The notes beneath the pieces were generated by a model. It saw nothing but the letters and a program-made list of their open reading frames with translations. It was not told where the DNA came from and made no database searches. The position numbers were made by a program, and so were the translations under genes. From assembly GCA_964535315.1 (NCBI GenBank), contig CAZHTS010000014.1, forward strand, positions 9,187 to 73,186: a DNA stretch of 64,000 bases, given 5' to 3'. This DNA comes from CAZHTS01 sp964535315 (GTDB lineage Bacteria; Chloroflexota; Anaerolineae; Anaerolineales; Anaerolineaceae). Positions 36,967 through 46,128 of this stretch are shown here, one piece after another. How positions within the stretch are numbered: position 1 is the first letter of the stretch; the number at the start of each line of letters is the position of its first letter.

Positions 36967-37943
36967 CACACCCCCAAAAATTTCTGATACCAGTCAATCG
37001 TCCGGCGCAGACCGTCTTCCAGTTCAAAGAGCGGCTCCCAACTCAGCACCTGGCGCGCCTTGGCCGCGCTCAGACATTGTTCACGGATCTCATGACTGAC
37101 CTCATTGCGCACATCCGGCAGCAGATCCGAGCCCATCAACGTCAGAATCCGGGCGACGATATCGCTCACCGTGATGCGTAATTCGTTCGAGAAATTGAAA
37201 GCCTCGCCGTATAACTCAGGCCGTCCGGCCATCTTTTCCGCCAGCAGCATATATGCCAGGGCGCCATCCTCAACGTAAAAATAATCGCGCACGTACTGCC
37301 CGTCCGAGCGGATCACCGGGCGCTGCCCACGCAGCACCGAACGGATGGTGCCGGGAATGATGCGGTTCCAGTTCAAATCGCCGCCGCCATAAAAATTGCC
37401 GCAGCGGGTGATAACCACCGGCAGTTCGTAAGTCACGGCATAGGTGTGAGCGATCAAATCGGCGCAGGATTTGCTGACGTCGTAGGGATGCTGCCCCTGT
37501 AAGGGCGTGTTCTCATCATACGGCAGCACGTCCTGGTCGCCATAAGCCTTATCGGAGGAAGCGATGACGATCTGAGACACCTTGGGACTGCGCCGGCAGG
37601 CTTCCAGCAGGCTCCACGTTCCGCCAATGTTGGTTTCAAAGGTTGAAATTGGGTTACGGTTGGCAATCGTCACAATGGTCTGCGCCGCCAGATGGATCAC
37701 CGTGTTGACTTCGTACTCCCCCAGGATACGCTCCAACAACGCCTGGTCGCGCACGTCACCGCGCACCACCCGCACCCGGTCGATGTCTCCCGAACGCACC
37801 AGTTCGGATTGCGGCAGCCAATCGCGCACCAGGCAAACCACATCGGCGCCCGCTGCCAACAGTCGTTTGATCAGCCAGCTCCCGACCAATCCGCTGGCGC
37901 CGGTGACAAAGGTCGGCCGGTCCTGCCAAAAGTTCGCGTTCAT
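36966..37943 (-). CDS. rfbG: CDP-glucose 4,6-dehydratase
   Basis: A 325-residue extended SDR with TGASGLVGSWLIKRLL at the NAD site, IASSDKAYGDQDVLPYDE, HPYDVSKSCADLIA (catalytic Tyr/Lys) and CGNFYGGGDLNWNRI, all hallmark RfbG/DdhB blocks. It converts CDP-glucose to CDP-4-keto-6-deoxyglucose, the substrate of RfbH. The ATG at 37943 overlaps the rfbF stop by one base (TGATG); an upstream GTG at 37949 also lies in frame. It is the second gene of the operon starting at 38710. Confidence 0.95.
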   Translation of the reverse strand: MNANFWQDRPTFVTGASGLVGSWLIKRLLAAGADVVCLVRDWLPQSELVRSGDIDRVRVVRGDVRDQALLERILGEYEVNTVIHLAAQTIVTIANRNPISTFETNIGGTWSLLEACRRSPKVSQIVIASSDKAYGDQDVLPYDENTPLQGQHPYDVSKSCADLIAHTYAVTYELPVVITRCGNFYGGGDLNWNRIIPGTIRSVLRGQRPVIRSDGQYVRDYFYVEDGALAYMLLAEKMAGRPELYGEAFNFSNELRITVSDIVARILTLMGSDLLPDVRNEVSHEIREQCLSAAKARQVLSWEPLFELEDGLRRTIDWYQKFLGV

Positions 37944-38710
37944 CACCACACCTTCCAGGGAGCGCGTCCTTCACTCCACAACGTTTCCAGCAAACGCACA
38001 TCGCGCACCGTATCCATACACTGCCAGAAGCCCGAATGCCGATACGCCACCAATTGTTCGTCGCGCGCCAGATGCTCCATCGGCGCCAGTTCCCACAAAG
38101 TGGCGTCGCCCTCGACGTAATCAAAGATTTTGGGTTCCAGCACAAAAAAGCCGCCGTTGATCCAGCCTTCTCCCGCCTGTGGCTTCTCGGCGAAATTAGC
38201 CACCAGATCGCCGCGAAAATCCATGCCGCCAAAGCGCGCCGGCGGGCGCACGGCGGTCACCGTCGCCAGTTTGCCGTGGCGATGATGAAAATCGATCAGA
38301 TCGTTGATATTGACGTTAGCGACTCCATCGCCATAGGTCAACAGGAACGGCTCATCGCCCACCCACGGCGCCATGCGTTTAATCCGGCCGCCGGTCTGCG
38401 TCTGCAACCCGCTGTCGACCAGGTGCACGACCCAGTCTTCGCGGTCCGAATGATGCACCTCCACCGCGCCCGAATTCAGGTTAACAGTGATATCATTGAC
38501 CAGATAGTAATAATTCAAAAAATAGTTCTTGATAAATTCGGCCTTATAGCCAAGGGCAATATAGAATTCTTTGTGGCCATAAGCAGCATAAATATTCATA
38601 ATATGCCACAAGATCGGCAGTCCGCCGATCTCCACCATCGGCTTTGGGCGTACCAGCGTCTCTTCCTGCAAGCGAGTTCCCATTCCGCCGGCCAGAATCA
38701 CAACTTTCAT
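37943..38710 (-). CDS. rfbF: Glucose-1-phosphate cytidylyltransferase
   Basis: A 255-residue nucleotidyltransferase. MKVVILAGGMGTRLQEET contains the nucleotide-binding GGxGTRL motif, followed by RPKPMVEIGGLPILWHIM, and FLLTYGDGVANVNI near residue 120 contains the metal-binding aspartate. It makes CDP-glucose from CTP and glucose 1-phosphate, the first committed step to CDP-3,6-dideoxyhexoses. GGAGGTGG precedes the ATG at 38710, and a good promoter lies at 38738-38766. First gene of the rfbF-rfbG-rfbH operon. Confidence 0.95.
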   Translation of the reverse strand: MKVVILAGGMGTRLQEETLVRPKPMVEIGGLPILWHIMNIYAAYGHKEFYIALGYKAEFIKNYFLNYYYLVNDITVNLNSGAVEVHHSDREDWVVHLVDSGLQTQTGGRIKRMAPWVGDEPFLLTYGDGVANVNINDLIDFHHRHGKLATVTAVRPPARFGGMDFRGDLVANFAEKPQAGEGWINGGFFVLEPKIFDYVEGDATLWELAPMEHLARDEQLVAYRHSGFWQCMDTVRDVRLLETLWSEGRAPWKVW

Positions 38711-38737
38711 GGTTCACCACCTCCCAGGTTCAGGTTC

Positions 38738-38766
38738 ATTTTATCGACAAACCAGGGGTGCGTCAA
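38738..38766 (-). promoter_or_regulatory. Promoter of the rfbFGH operon
   Basis: On the minus strand TTGACG, 17 bases, TAAAAT, about 27 bases before the rfbF ATG. Confidence 0.7.
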
Positions 38767-38789
38767 CCTCGGCTACTTAACAATTGCGT

Positions 38790-38795
38790 TATAAT
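38790..38795 (+). promoter_or_regulatory. Candidate -10 element for the ADH/Gfo-Idh fusion operon
   Basis: Consensus TATAAT 32 bases before the ATG at 38828, in the 117-base divergent gap. A convincing -35 was not found. Confidence 0.5.
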
Positions 38796-38827
38796 CCAGT
38801 TAATCACCTGCGAGGTCAAACCAACCC

Positions 38828-40990
38828 ATGAAGCAACTTTTACAGAACATGCGCGATGGCCGCACCACCGTGGCCGATGTCCCCCAACCTGCACCCCGAC
38901 CGGGTATGGCGCTGGTCCGCACCGCCGCCTCGCTCGTTTCCGCCGGCACCGAGCGCATGGTGGTCGAATTTGCCGAAAAAAGTCTGTTGGGCAAAGCGCG
39001 TTCACGCCCCGACCTGGTACGCCAGATCATCGACAAGGCCCGGCGAGAAGGATTGCTGACCACCATCCAATCGGCTTTCAACCGCCTGGATCAGCCCATG
39101 GTGCTTGGTTATTCTTCTGCCGGCACCATCGTGGATGTCGGCGCCGGGCTCAAAGGCTTCCAGCCCGGCGACCGGGTCGCCTGCGCCGGCGGGAACTTCG
39201 CCGTGCACGCCGAATACGCCGTTGTACCGCAAAACCTGTTGACGCCTTTGCCGCCGCAGGTCGATTTTGAATCGGCTGCCTTCACCACCCTGGGCGCCAT
39301 TGCCCTGCACGGTTTTCGCCTGGCCCAACCGCAGTTAGGCGACCGGGTTGCCATTATCGGGCTGGGGCTGTTGGGCCTGTTGACGGTTGGCATTGCCCGC
39401 GCCGCCGGTTGTAAGGTGTTCGGCGTCGACCTGGACGAACGCCGCGTCCACCTGGCCGAACAGATGGGCGCCGTGGCCGTCCTGCGCCCCGATGCTGTGG
39501 CTGCCGGCCAGGGCTTCACCCAGGGTCAGGGCTTCGACGCCGTACTGATCTGCGCCGACACCGCCTCGCAGGACCCCGTGCAACTGGCCGCCCAACTGGC
39601 CCGCGACCGCGGCTACGTGGTCGCCGTTGGCGCCGTCGGGCTGGATCTGCCGCGCAAACCGTACTATGAAAAGGAACTCCATTTCCTCGTCTCTCGTTCC
39701 TACGGCCCCGGCCGTTACGACCCGTTGTACGAGGAAAAGGGCGTGGATTACCCCATCGGCTACGTGCGCTGGAGCGAAGGGCGCAACCTGGGTGCGATTG
39801 TCGATCTGCTGGCCAGCGGCCAGTTGGATGTGCGCCCGCTGATTACGCACCGTTACCCCATCGAGCAGGCCGCCGAAGCCTACGAGTTAATCACCAACAA
39901 ACGCAAAGAACCTTTCCTGGGGGTTTTGCTCACCTACCCCGACCAGCCTCCGGCGCAAAAAGCCCACAAGGTAACCCTTACCCCCTCCGCGGCCCGGTCT
40001 AGCGGTGAACCGGCGCTGGGGGTGCTTGGCGCCGGGAATTACGCCACCGCCGTCTTCCTGCCCATCCTCCAAAAGGTCTCCGGAGCGCAGCGGGTGGGCA
40101 TCGCCTCGGCCGCCGGCGTCACCGCATTACACGCCGCCAAACGCTTCGGCTTTAGCTACGCCAGTTCGTCCGAAGACGAGATACTCAACGACGAACGCAC
40201 CAACACCCTTGTACTGCTCACCCGGCACCAGCATCATGCCCGCCAGACGCTGACCGCCCTCCGTCTGGGTAAGCACGTCTTCTGCGAAAAACCACTGGCC
40301 ATCCGCCCCGCCGAACTTCAACAAATTGGCGCGGCATTGGTGGATGCACGCTCGTTGGTGACGGTTGGCTTCAATCGTCGCTTCGCCCCGCTCGCCCGGC
40401 AGATGCACGCTTTCTTCCAGCAGCGCGCCGAGCCGCTGGCCATCCATTATCGCGTCAATGCCGGTTACCTGCCGTTGACCCACTGGCTGCACGACCCCGA
40501 GCAGGGCGGCGGGCGGATCATCGGCGAAGGCTGCCATTTCGTCGACTTCCTCACCTTCCTGGTCGGCGCGCCGCCGGTTTCGGTCTCCGCACAAGGACTG
40601 CCCGACGGCGGACGCTACCGCCTGGATAACGTACAACTGACCTTTACCTTTGCCGATGGCTCGTTGGGCACCGTCACCTATCTGGCCAACGGCGATAAGG
40701 CCCTGGCCAAAGAACGGGTCGAGGTCTTCTGCGCCGGCCAGGTAGCCGTACTGGATGATTTTCGTTCGCTGGAACTGGTCAAGGATGGCAGCCGCCGCGT
40801 CTCGCGCTCGCTGTTGAGCCAGGACAAAGGTCACCGCGCCGGCTGGGAAGCCTTCCTGACCGCCATCCGTCAGGGTGGCCCGGCGCCCATCCCTTACGAA
40901 CAATTGTTGGGCGTCACCTGGGCCACATTTGCCGCGGTACAATCCCTGGCCGAAAACCGGCCTGTTGCCATACACCCCCAGGAGGATTGA
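38828..40990 (+). CDS. Bi-domain dehydrogenase: zinc-ADH-like plus Gfo/Idh/MocA-like oxidoreductase
   Basis: A 720-residue fusion. Residues 1-375 form an MDR/zinc-alcohol-dehydrogenase-like domain with a nucleotide motif VAIIGLGLLGLLTVGIARA near residue 175. Residues 390-720 form a Gfo/Idh/MocA domain with its own Rossmann motif ALGVLGAGNYATAVFLPIL and the catalytic-site EKPL block (HVFCEKPLAIRP). Such fusions occur in surface-polysaccharide clusters together with a heparinase-II/III-like gene, as here (41659). It probably oxidises or isomerises a nucleotide or glycoside sugar. The two domains could pass an intermediate, but substrate and product are unknown. Confidence 0.88.
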   Translation: MKQLLQNMRDGRTTVADVPQPAPRPGMALVRTAASLVSAGTERMVVEFAEKSLLGKARSRPDLVRQIIDKARREGLLTTIQSAFNRLDQPMVLGYSSAGTIVDVGAGLKGFQPGDRVACAGGNFAVHAEYAVVPQNLLTPLPPQVDFESAAFTTLGAIALHGFRLAQPQLGDRVAIIGLGLLGLLTVGIARAAGCKVFGVDLDERRVHLAEQMGAVAVLRPDAVAAGQGFTQGQGFDAVLICADTASQDPVQLAAQLARDRGYVVAVGAVGLDLPRKPYYEKELHFLVSRSYGPGRYDPLYEEKGVDYPIGYVRWSEGRNLGAIVDLLASGQLDVRPLITHRYPIEQAAEAYELITNKRKEPFLGVLLTYPDQPPAQKAHKVTLTPSAARSSGEPALGVLGAGNYATAVFLPILQKVSGAQRVGIASAAGVTALHAAKRFGFSYASSSEDEILNDERTNTLVLLTRHQHHARQTLTALRLGKHVFCEKPLAIRPAELQQIGAALVDARSLVTVGFNRRFAPLARQMHAFFQQRAEPLAIHYRVNAGYLPLTHWLHDPEQGGGRIIGEGCHFVDFLTFLVGAPPVSVSAQGLPDGGRYRLDNVQLTFTFADGSLGTVTYLANGDKALAKERVEVFCAGQVAVLDDFRSLELVKDGSRRVSRSLLSQDKGHRAGWEAFLTAIRQGGPAPIPYEQLLGVTWATFAAVQSLAENRPVAIHPQED

Positions 40991-40992
40991 TC

Positions 40993-41655
40993 ATGGCCAT
41001 ACTTGCTTCGCTTGACCTGAACGGCTACGGCGACCGCCCGCTGCCCAATCGCTACATCACCCACAGCCAACCTTCTTCATGCCTGGCGTTGATGCTGCCC
41101 GGCAAGGGATACAGCGTCGAGATGCCCTTCCTGTACTACGCCACCCATCTCCTCATCCGTCAGGGCATAGACGTACTCCAATTGCGCCCTGATTACAGCC
41201 AACCCGATTTTGAGAAAGCCGGGCAGGAACAGCAAAGCGAATGGCTGTATAGCGACGCATCAGCCGGATTGAGCGCGGCGTTGGCCGAATACGATTACCG
41301 CAAGGTACTGCTGATCGGCAAATCGCTGGGCACGCTGTCGATGAGCCTGCTGATGCAGCGCGAACGTGTCCTGGCGTCGGCCATCACGGTCTGGATGACA
41401 CCGCTGCTCAAGCTGGCGCCCGTCGCCGAAACTGTCCAGCATTGCAAGGCGCCGGCGCTGTTTATGCTTGGCACGGCCGATGAGGCTTACGATGCCCACA
41501 TCCTGGCGCATATTCTCGCTATCCCCACCTCGCAGGCCTGGGTCGCCAAAGGCGCCGACCACAGCCTGGAAATCCCGGACGATCCCTTCCGCTCGTTGAC
41601 CGCCCTGGAAGATGGAATGCACTCCTTATCCACCTTTCTGGAACAGGTACTCTAA
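40993..41655 (+). CDS. Alpha/beta-hydrolase-fold protein
   Basis: A 220-residue protein with a nucleophile elbow in VLLIGKSLGTLSMSLL (Gly-Lys-Ser-Leu-Gly, serine near residue 100) and late acidic and histidine residues (GTADEAYD; GADHSLEIPDD) in the order expected for a Ser-Asp-His triad. It may be an esterase or deacylase of a sugar or lipid in this cluster. The ATG at 40993 has GGAGG at 40981-40985; a TTG at 40987 is less likely. It starts 2 bases after the ADH/Gfo fusion and ends 3 bases before the lyase gene. Confidence 0.75.
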   Translation: MAILASLDLNGYGDRPLPNRYITHSQPSSCLALMLPGKGYSVEMPFLYYATHLLIRQGIDVLQLRPDYSQPDFEKAGQEQQSEWLYSDASAGLSAALAEYDYRKVLLIGKSLGTLSMSLLMQRERVLASAITVWMTPLLKLAPVAETVQHCKAPALFMLGTADEAYDAHILAHILAIPTSQAWVAKGADHSLEIPDDPFRSLTALEDGMHSLSTFLEQVL

Positions 41656-41658
41656 GAC

Positions 41659-43656
41659 ATGGCCTGGCTTGCACGCCTGCGGCTGGCGTTGGCGGCCGGG
41701 CGCGAGTTGGGCGTACGTCCACTGGCGTTATATGGGCTGTATCGGTTTGGATTACGCAGCGGTTACTGGCGCAGGTGTACCCCGGCCCGACCGGATTACC
41801 CTTCCTTAACGGGGGGGCTACAATCGCCGCCCGCTCCATCCGGTGTACAAAACTGGCTGCTGTCCACCCCCCAGGTCGCCCAACAGGTGTCAAACGAAGC
41901 CGCCGAAATTTGCGCCGGCCAGGTGCGGCTGTTTGGTGGTGGACCGCGCCCGCTGGCGTTGGCGCCGGCACAACCGCTCCAACATTGGAGCGCCTACGAA
42001 CAGGGGCGGGCCGGCTGGGGCGCCGAAGACCCAAAGCTGATCTGGGAACCGGCGCGCTTTGGCTGGGTGTTCACCCTGGGACGCTCCAGCCTGTGCACGA
42101 CCGGCGGCGACTACGCCGCGTGTTTCTGGCAACAATTCGAGCACTTTTTGGAAACCAACCCGCCCAACCAGGGCCCCAACTGGGCTTCGGCCCAGGAGGT
42201 CGCACTGCGTCTGGTTGCCTGGCTGTACGCCGCCTGGGTGTTCGCCGCTGCGCAGGCCACCACGCCCCAACGCATCGAGCGCCTGCGCGGCGCCGTTGCG
42301 CTGCACGCTCAACGCATCCTCGCCACTCTGGTGTATGCACGCTCGCAAAACAACAATCATTTGCTCACCGAAGCGCTGGGATTATACGCCGCCGGCCTGG
42401 CCCTGGCAGACGTTGACGAAGCTGCGCACTGGCGGGAGAGCGGCTGGCGCTGGCTACACGAAGGGCTGCAAAATCAGATCGAGCCCGACGGCACTTACAG
42501 CCAGCACGCCAGTAACTATCACCGCCTCATGCTGCAAACCGCCCTGTGGGCCTGGGCGCTGGCTGCCCGCACCGGGCAAACCTTCCCACCCGCTTCGCTG
42601 CAACGCCTGGCCGCCGCCACCCGCTGGCTGCTCGCCCAACTCGACCCCCTCTCCGGGCGGGTATCCAACCTGGGCTCCAACGACGGCGCCTATATCCTGC
42701 CCCTCGCCGCCGGCGGCTTCTGCGACTATCGCCCCGTCATCCAGGCCGCCGGTCGTGTCTTCCTCGGCCAGGCCCCTCTCCTCCCCGGCGATTGGGACGA
42801 GTTTAGCCTGTGGTTAGAGGCGCTCGCCGGCCAGCCCCTGCCGGCTGCAACAGAGAAGCCGTTCGTACGACCGGCCAGCGCCAGCGAGCCCTACCCCACC
42901 CTGGGCGCCGGCAGTACCTGGGCCAGCCTGCGCGCCGTGCAATTCCGCGGCCGTCCGGCCCACGCCGATCAGTTGCACGTAGAGTTGTGGTGGCGCGGCC
43001 ACAACCTGGCCGGAGACGCCGGTACCTATCGCTACACCGCCCCCGCCCCATGGGACAACGCCCTGGCGCACACCGGCGTCCACAACACCATCACCATCGA
43101 TCATCAGGCGCAAATGCGTCGCGCCGGCCGTTTTCTGTGGTTGGAACGCGCCCAGGCCCGCCTGCTCGCCGCCAGCGCCAACGAACTGGTCGCCGCCCAC
43201 GACGGCTACGAACGCCGCGGCGTGCGCCACATCCGCTACCTGCGCCGGGTAACAGACACCCACTGGCAGATCTACGATCTGCTCACCGCCTCCGAACGGG
43301 GCCCGGCGCAACCGCACACCTGCTGCCTGCACTGGCTGCTGCCGGACTGGCCCTGGAGGATCGACAACCACACCCTCACCCTGACCAGCCCCGAAGGTTC
43401 CACTCTCACCCTCGCCCTCACGATCACCAGCCCGACCGAAGGCAAACCGGTTGTGCAAATCATCCGCTCCGGGCTGGTATTGTACGGCCCGCACCAGCCC
43501 CTGCCCATCTTTGGTTGGCGTTCTGACGCCTACGACGAGCGCCGGCCGGCCCTTTCACTGCGCCTGAGCCTCCACGCCCCACTGCCGGTAGAACTCTCCA
43601 GCAACTGGATCCTGCCGGAGGACGAATTTCTTAGCAAAAACATAACCGGGCGTTAA
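41659..43656 (+). CDS. Heparinase II/III-like polysaccharide lyase
   Basis: A 665-residue protein with an alpha/alpha toroid domain (about 120-400; SQHASNYHRLMLQTALWA carries the catalytic tyrosine) and a C-terminal beta-sandwich (LAGDAGTYRY, then TGVHNTITIDHQAQMRRAG). This is the heparinase II/III family (PL12/PL21-like). In polysaccharide gene clusters with a bi-domain dehydrogenase, such lyases are thought to act on the polymer being made or on a uronate-containing chain. There is no clear signal peptide, which is common for this subgroup. It is the last gene of the 38828-43656 operon. Confidence 0.85.
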   Translation: MAWLARLRLALAAGRELGVRPLALYGLYRFGLRSGYWRRCTPARPDYPSLTGGLQSPPAPSGVQNWLLSTPQVAQQVSNEAAEICAGQVRLFGGGPRPLALAPAQPLQHWSAYEQGRAGWGAEDPKLIWEPARFGWVFTLGRSSLCTTGGDYAACFWQQFEHFLETNPPNQGPNWASAQEVALRLVAWLYAAWVFAAAQATTPQRIERLRGAVALHAQRILATLVYARSQNNNHLLTEALGLYAAGLALADVDEAAHWRESGWRWLHEGLQNQIEPDGTYSQHASNYHRLMLQTALWAWALAARTGQTFPPASLQRLAAATRWLLAQLDPLSGRVSNLGSNDGAYILPLAAGGFCDYRPVIQAAGRVFLGQAPLLPGDWDEFSLWLEALAGQPLPAATEKPFVRPASASEPYPTLGAGSTWASLRAVQFRGRPAHADQLHVELWWRGHNLAGDAGTYRYTAPAPWDNALAHTGVHNTITIDHQAQMRRAGRFLWLERAQARLLAASANELVAAHDGYERRGVRHIRYLRRVTDTHWQIYDLLTASERGPAQPHTCCLHWLLPDWPWRIDNHTLTLTSPEGSTLTLALTITSPTEGKPVVQIIRSGLVLYGPHQPLPIFGWRSDAYDERRPALSLRLSLHAPLPVELSSNWILPEDEFLSKNITGR

Positions 43657-43695
43657 CCTGACATTGCCGGTTCGTTAAAGCAGATCGGGTATCCT
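43642..43695 (+). promoter_or_regulatory. PHO-box-like promoter: four hexamers at 11-base spacing plus -10
   Basis: Hexamers ATAACC (43642), TTAACC (43653), TTGCCG (43664) and TTAAAG (43675) lie exactly 11 bases apart; 9 bases after the last is TATCCT (43690), which fits a -10 element. The layout matches the sites at 47696 and 55355. The first repeat overlaps the end of the lyase gene. The gene driven is the degenerate histidine kinase. Confidence 0.72.
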
Positions 43696-43734
43696 ACACA
43701 CGGCATCCCCTATCTCTTTTCACGCGAACCGACC

Positions 43735-46128
43735 ATGACACGTTTACCGTCCAAACTTTACCAGCGCCTGACCTCAATCGCCCGTCAGATTTTTCAACAA
43801 TGGCAGCCACACAGCCTGAGCGCCCGGTTGTTGATCCCCAGCATCGGCCTGGTGGTCGCCGCACTGCTCGGCTCGACATTGTTTTTTATCTACGGCACCC
43901 GCCAGACGCAAAAAGGCATCCTGGATAAAGAGATCGCCGCCGAGGCGCAGCGCGCTCAAAATGTACTGGCGCAGCGGGCCAACGATGTGGCCACGACGGC
44001 GCGCATCCTGGCCAATGACCCCGATATCATCACGGTTATCAACAGCCCCGTGCTCACTACGGATACCGTACTCTCCACACTGAATGGGCGGGCAGTCATC
44101 GTCCGCCAACGTTTTGAATTGGATCTGATCCAGATCTACAATCGCCGGGGCGAAGCACGCACCAATCTGGTCGTCTCCAGCCTCTACCGTCAGTCCTCCC
44201 TGCTCTCGCAAGTCAGCCACGACGGCGCCACGATTCTCTCCGCCGATGGCCGCTTGCTGTTGATCCAACGTACTACAATCGCCAAAGACCAGGGGTTCGT
44301 CCTGACTGGCATCGATCTGCAAAGCGAACTCCAACGTATCATGAAAGAAGAGTTCATCCCAGACGATCTGGGACTGCGCTATGGGGCATTTCAAATCAGC
44401 ACGATGGCCGGTTTACCTTTCGACCGGGCAGGTGAGCAGGGTAACCTGTATCTCCACCACGAGCCATTTGAACTGGGCGGCGTCCCGGTTGAGTTGATCC
44501 TGGGGCGCGACATCACCGCCATCCAGGAGGTCACCCGCGCCGGCCTGAACCTGATGATTGCCAGCATGCTGGCCACAGCCAGCCTGTTGGTGCTTGCCGG
44601 CGTCGCCTTGACCCGTTCGCTGGCGCGCCCGATCCAGACGTTGGCCCGCGCCGCCAGCGCCCTGGCAGACGGCGACCTCAGCCAGCAGGTACACCTGACC
44701 AGCCTGAACGATAGTTTCACCATCGGGCACAGCGACGAAATCGGCGACCTGGGGCGCGCCTTCAACCATATGATCATTGAGCTGCGCAGTCTGTATCAAG
44801 ACCTGGAAAACAAAGTCGTCCTGCGCACCCAACAACTCACCGCCGCATCCAACGTCGCCCGCGCCGCTTCGGCCAGCCTGGACGTTCAGGAAGTATTACA
44901 AATCTCGGTCGACCAGATCAGCCAGCTATTCCAGTTTTATCATGCCGGAGTATTCATCATCGAACGCGGCTCGCAATCCGCCACCCTGCGCGCCTCTTCC
45001 AGCGCCGGCGGCAAAGTCCTGGTTGAACACAGGCACCGTCTCAAGGTTGGCTCACGTTCACTGGTCGGCCTGGCCACCACCCTGCACACCCCCGTCATCG
45101 CCCAGAACGTCTTTGAAAACCCCAATCATTACAAAAACCCATTCCTCCCCGACACCCGCTCTGAGGCGGTCTTTCCACTGGTGGTGGCCGATACGGTTAT
45201 CGGCGCTCTGGATGTGCAAAGCGAGCGGAGCAATGCTTTTGCCCCGGATATCATTTCGATCCTCACCACCCTGGCCGACCAGCTGGCCATCACGGTGCGC
45301 AACGCCCAGTTATACGAAAAACAACGCAGCGACGCCGCCCGCCTATCTGAAGTCGAAAGCTTTAAAAACCAGTTTCTCGCCCGGATGAGCAATCAGTTGA
45401 AACAGCCGCTGAATGAAATCATCAACTACAACCACACCCTCGCCCGCGAATTACAGGGACGCCTGAGCGCTCAGCAGATGGAAGACCTGGCGCACATCGA
45501 CCAGGCCAGCCAGCACCTGATGGGCATGATCAACGACATCCTGGACATCAACCGCATCGATTCGGGCGACATCGAACTCAAACTCGAACCGGTGGGGTTA
45601 TCGATGCTGATTGAAAGCGTCATGGCCACCGCAGCCGCCCTGGTAAACGACAAACCCATCAACCTGCTCAATACGGTCAGCCCCAACCTCCCTACCCTCA
45701 TCGCCGATAAGATGCGCATCCGCCAGGTATTGATTAACCTGCTGTCCTACGCCATCAAAACCACCGCCAGCGGCTTTATCATTCTGCGCGCCTGGCCGGT
45801 CGACCTGCTCAACCCGCTCACCCACGAACCCGAGTCTTATGTGGAGATCAGCATCTCCGACAGCAGCGCCACGGCGCTTAAAGAAGACATCGACCATCTC
45901 TTTCAACCCTTTAGCGAGTTGGAAACTTTCAGCCACAACAAACAGGATATCGGCCTGGGCCTCAACCTGGCCCGCAACTTGGTCAGGCTCCACGGCGGGC
46001 GTATCTGGGCCGAAAGTTCGCCCGGACAGGGTTGTACGGTCACATTCGTCCTGCCGGTGGCAAACAAAGCCAGCGTACCTCAGTCATCCATCACCACACC
46101 GTATGAGGAGACACACCATGTGGCCTAA
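43735..46128 (+). CDS. HAMP-GAF sensor protein with degenerate histidine kinase core (pseudokinase)
   Basis: A 797-residue membrane sensor: a helix at about 33-53, an extracytoplasmic domain (54-270), a second helix (272-292), HAMP (293-350), GAF (375-525), then a histidine-kinase-like region. The phospho-acceptor position reads FLARMSNQLKQPLN, with Asn at 553 instead of His, the N-box (RQVLINLLSYAIK) has Tyr at 672 in place of the metal-binding Asn, and the G1 motif (ISDSSATA) has lost its glycines; only the G2 GLGL (741) is intact. It should not autophosphorylate, so it probably acts as a regulatory or sensing subunit. The PstS-like gene overlaps its end by 11 bases and a PHO-box-like promoter precedes it. 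Confidence 0.83.
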   Translation: MTRLPSKLYQRLTSIARQIFQQWQPHSLSARLLIPSIGLVVAALLGSTLFFIYGTRQTQKGILDKEIAAEAQRAQNVLAQRANDVATTARILANDPDIITVINSPVLTTDTVLSTLNGRAVIVRQRFELDLIQIYNRRGEARTNLVVSSLYRQSSLLSQVSHDGATILSADGRLLLIQRTTIAKDQGFVLTGIDLQSELQRIMKEEFIPDDLGLRYGAFQISTMAGLPFDRAGEQGNLYLHHEPFELGGVPVELILGRDITAIQEVTRAGLNLMIASMLATASLLVLAGVALTRSLARPIQTLARAASALADGDLSQQVHLTSLNDSFTIGHSDEIGDLGRAFNHMIIELRSLYQDLENKVVLRTQQLTAASNVARAASASLDVQEVLQISVDQISQLFQFYHAGVFIIERGSQSATLRASSSAGGKVLVEHRHRLKVGSRSLVGLATTLHTPVIAQNVFENPNHYKNPFLPDTRSEAVFPLVVADTVIGALDVQSERSNAFAPDIISILTTLADQLAITVRNAQLYEKQRSDAARLSEVESFKNQFLARMSNQLKQPLNEIINYNHTLARELQGRLSAQQMEDLAHIDQASQHLMGMINDILDINRIDSGDIELKLEPVGLSMLIESVMATAAALVNDKPINLLNTVSPNLPTLIADKMRIRQVLINLLSYAIKTTASGFIILRAWPVDLLNPLTHEPESYVEISISDSSATALKEDIDHLFQPFSELETFSHNKQDIGLGLNLARNLVRLHGGRIWAESSPGQGCTVTFVLPVANKASVPQSSITTPYEETHHVA

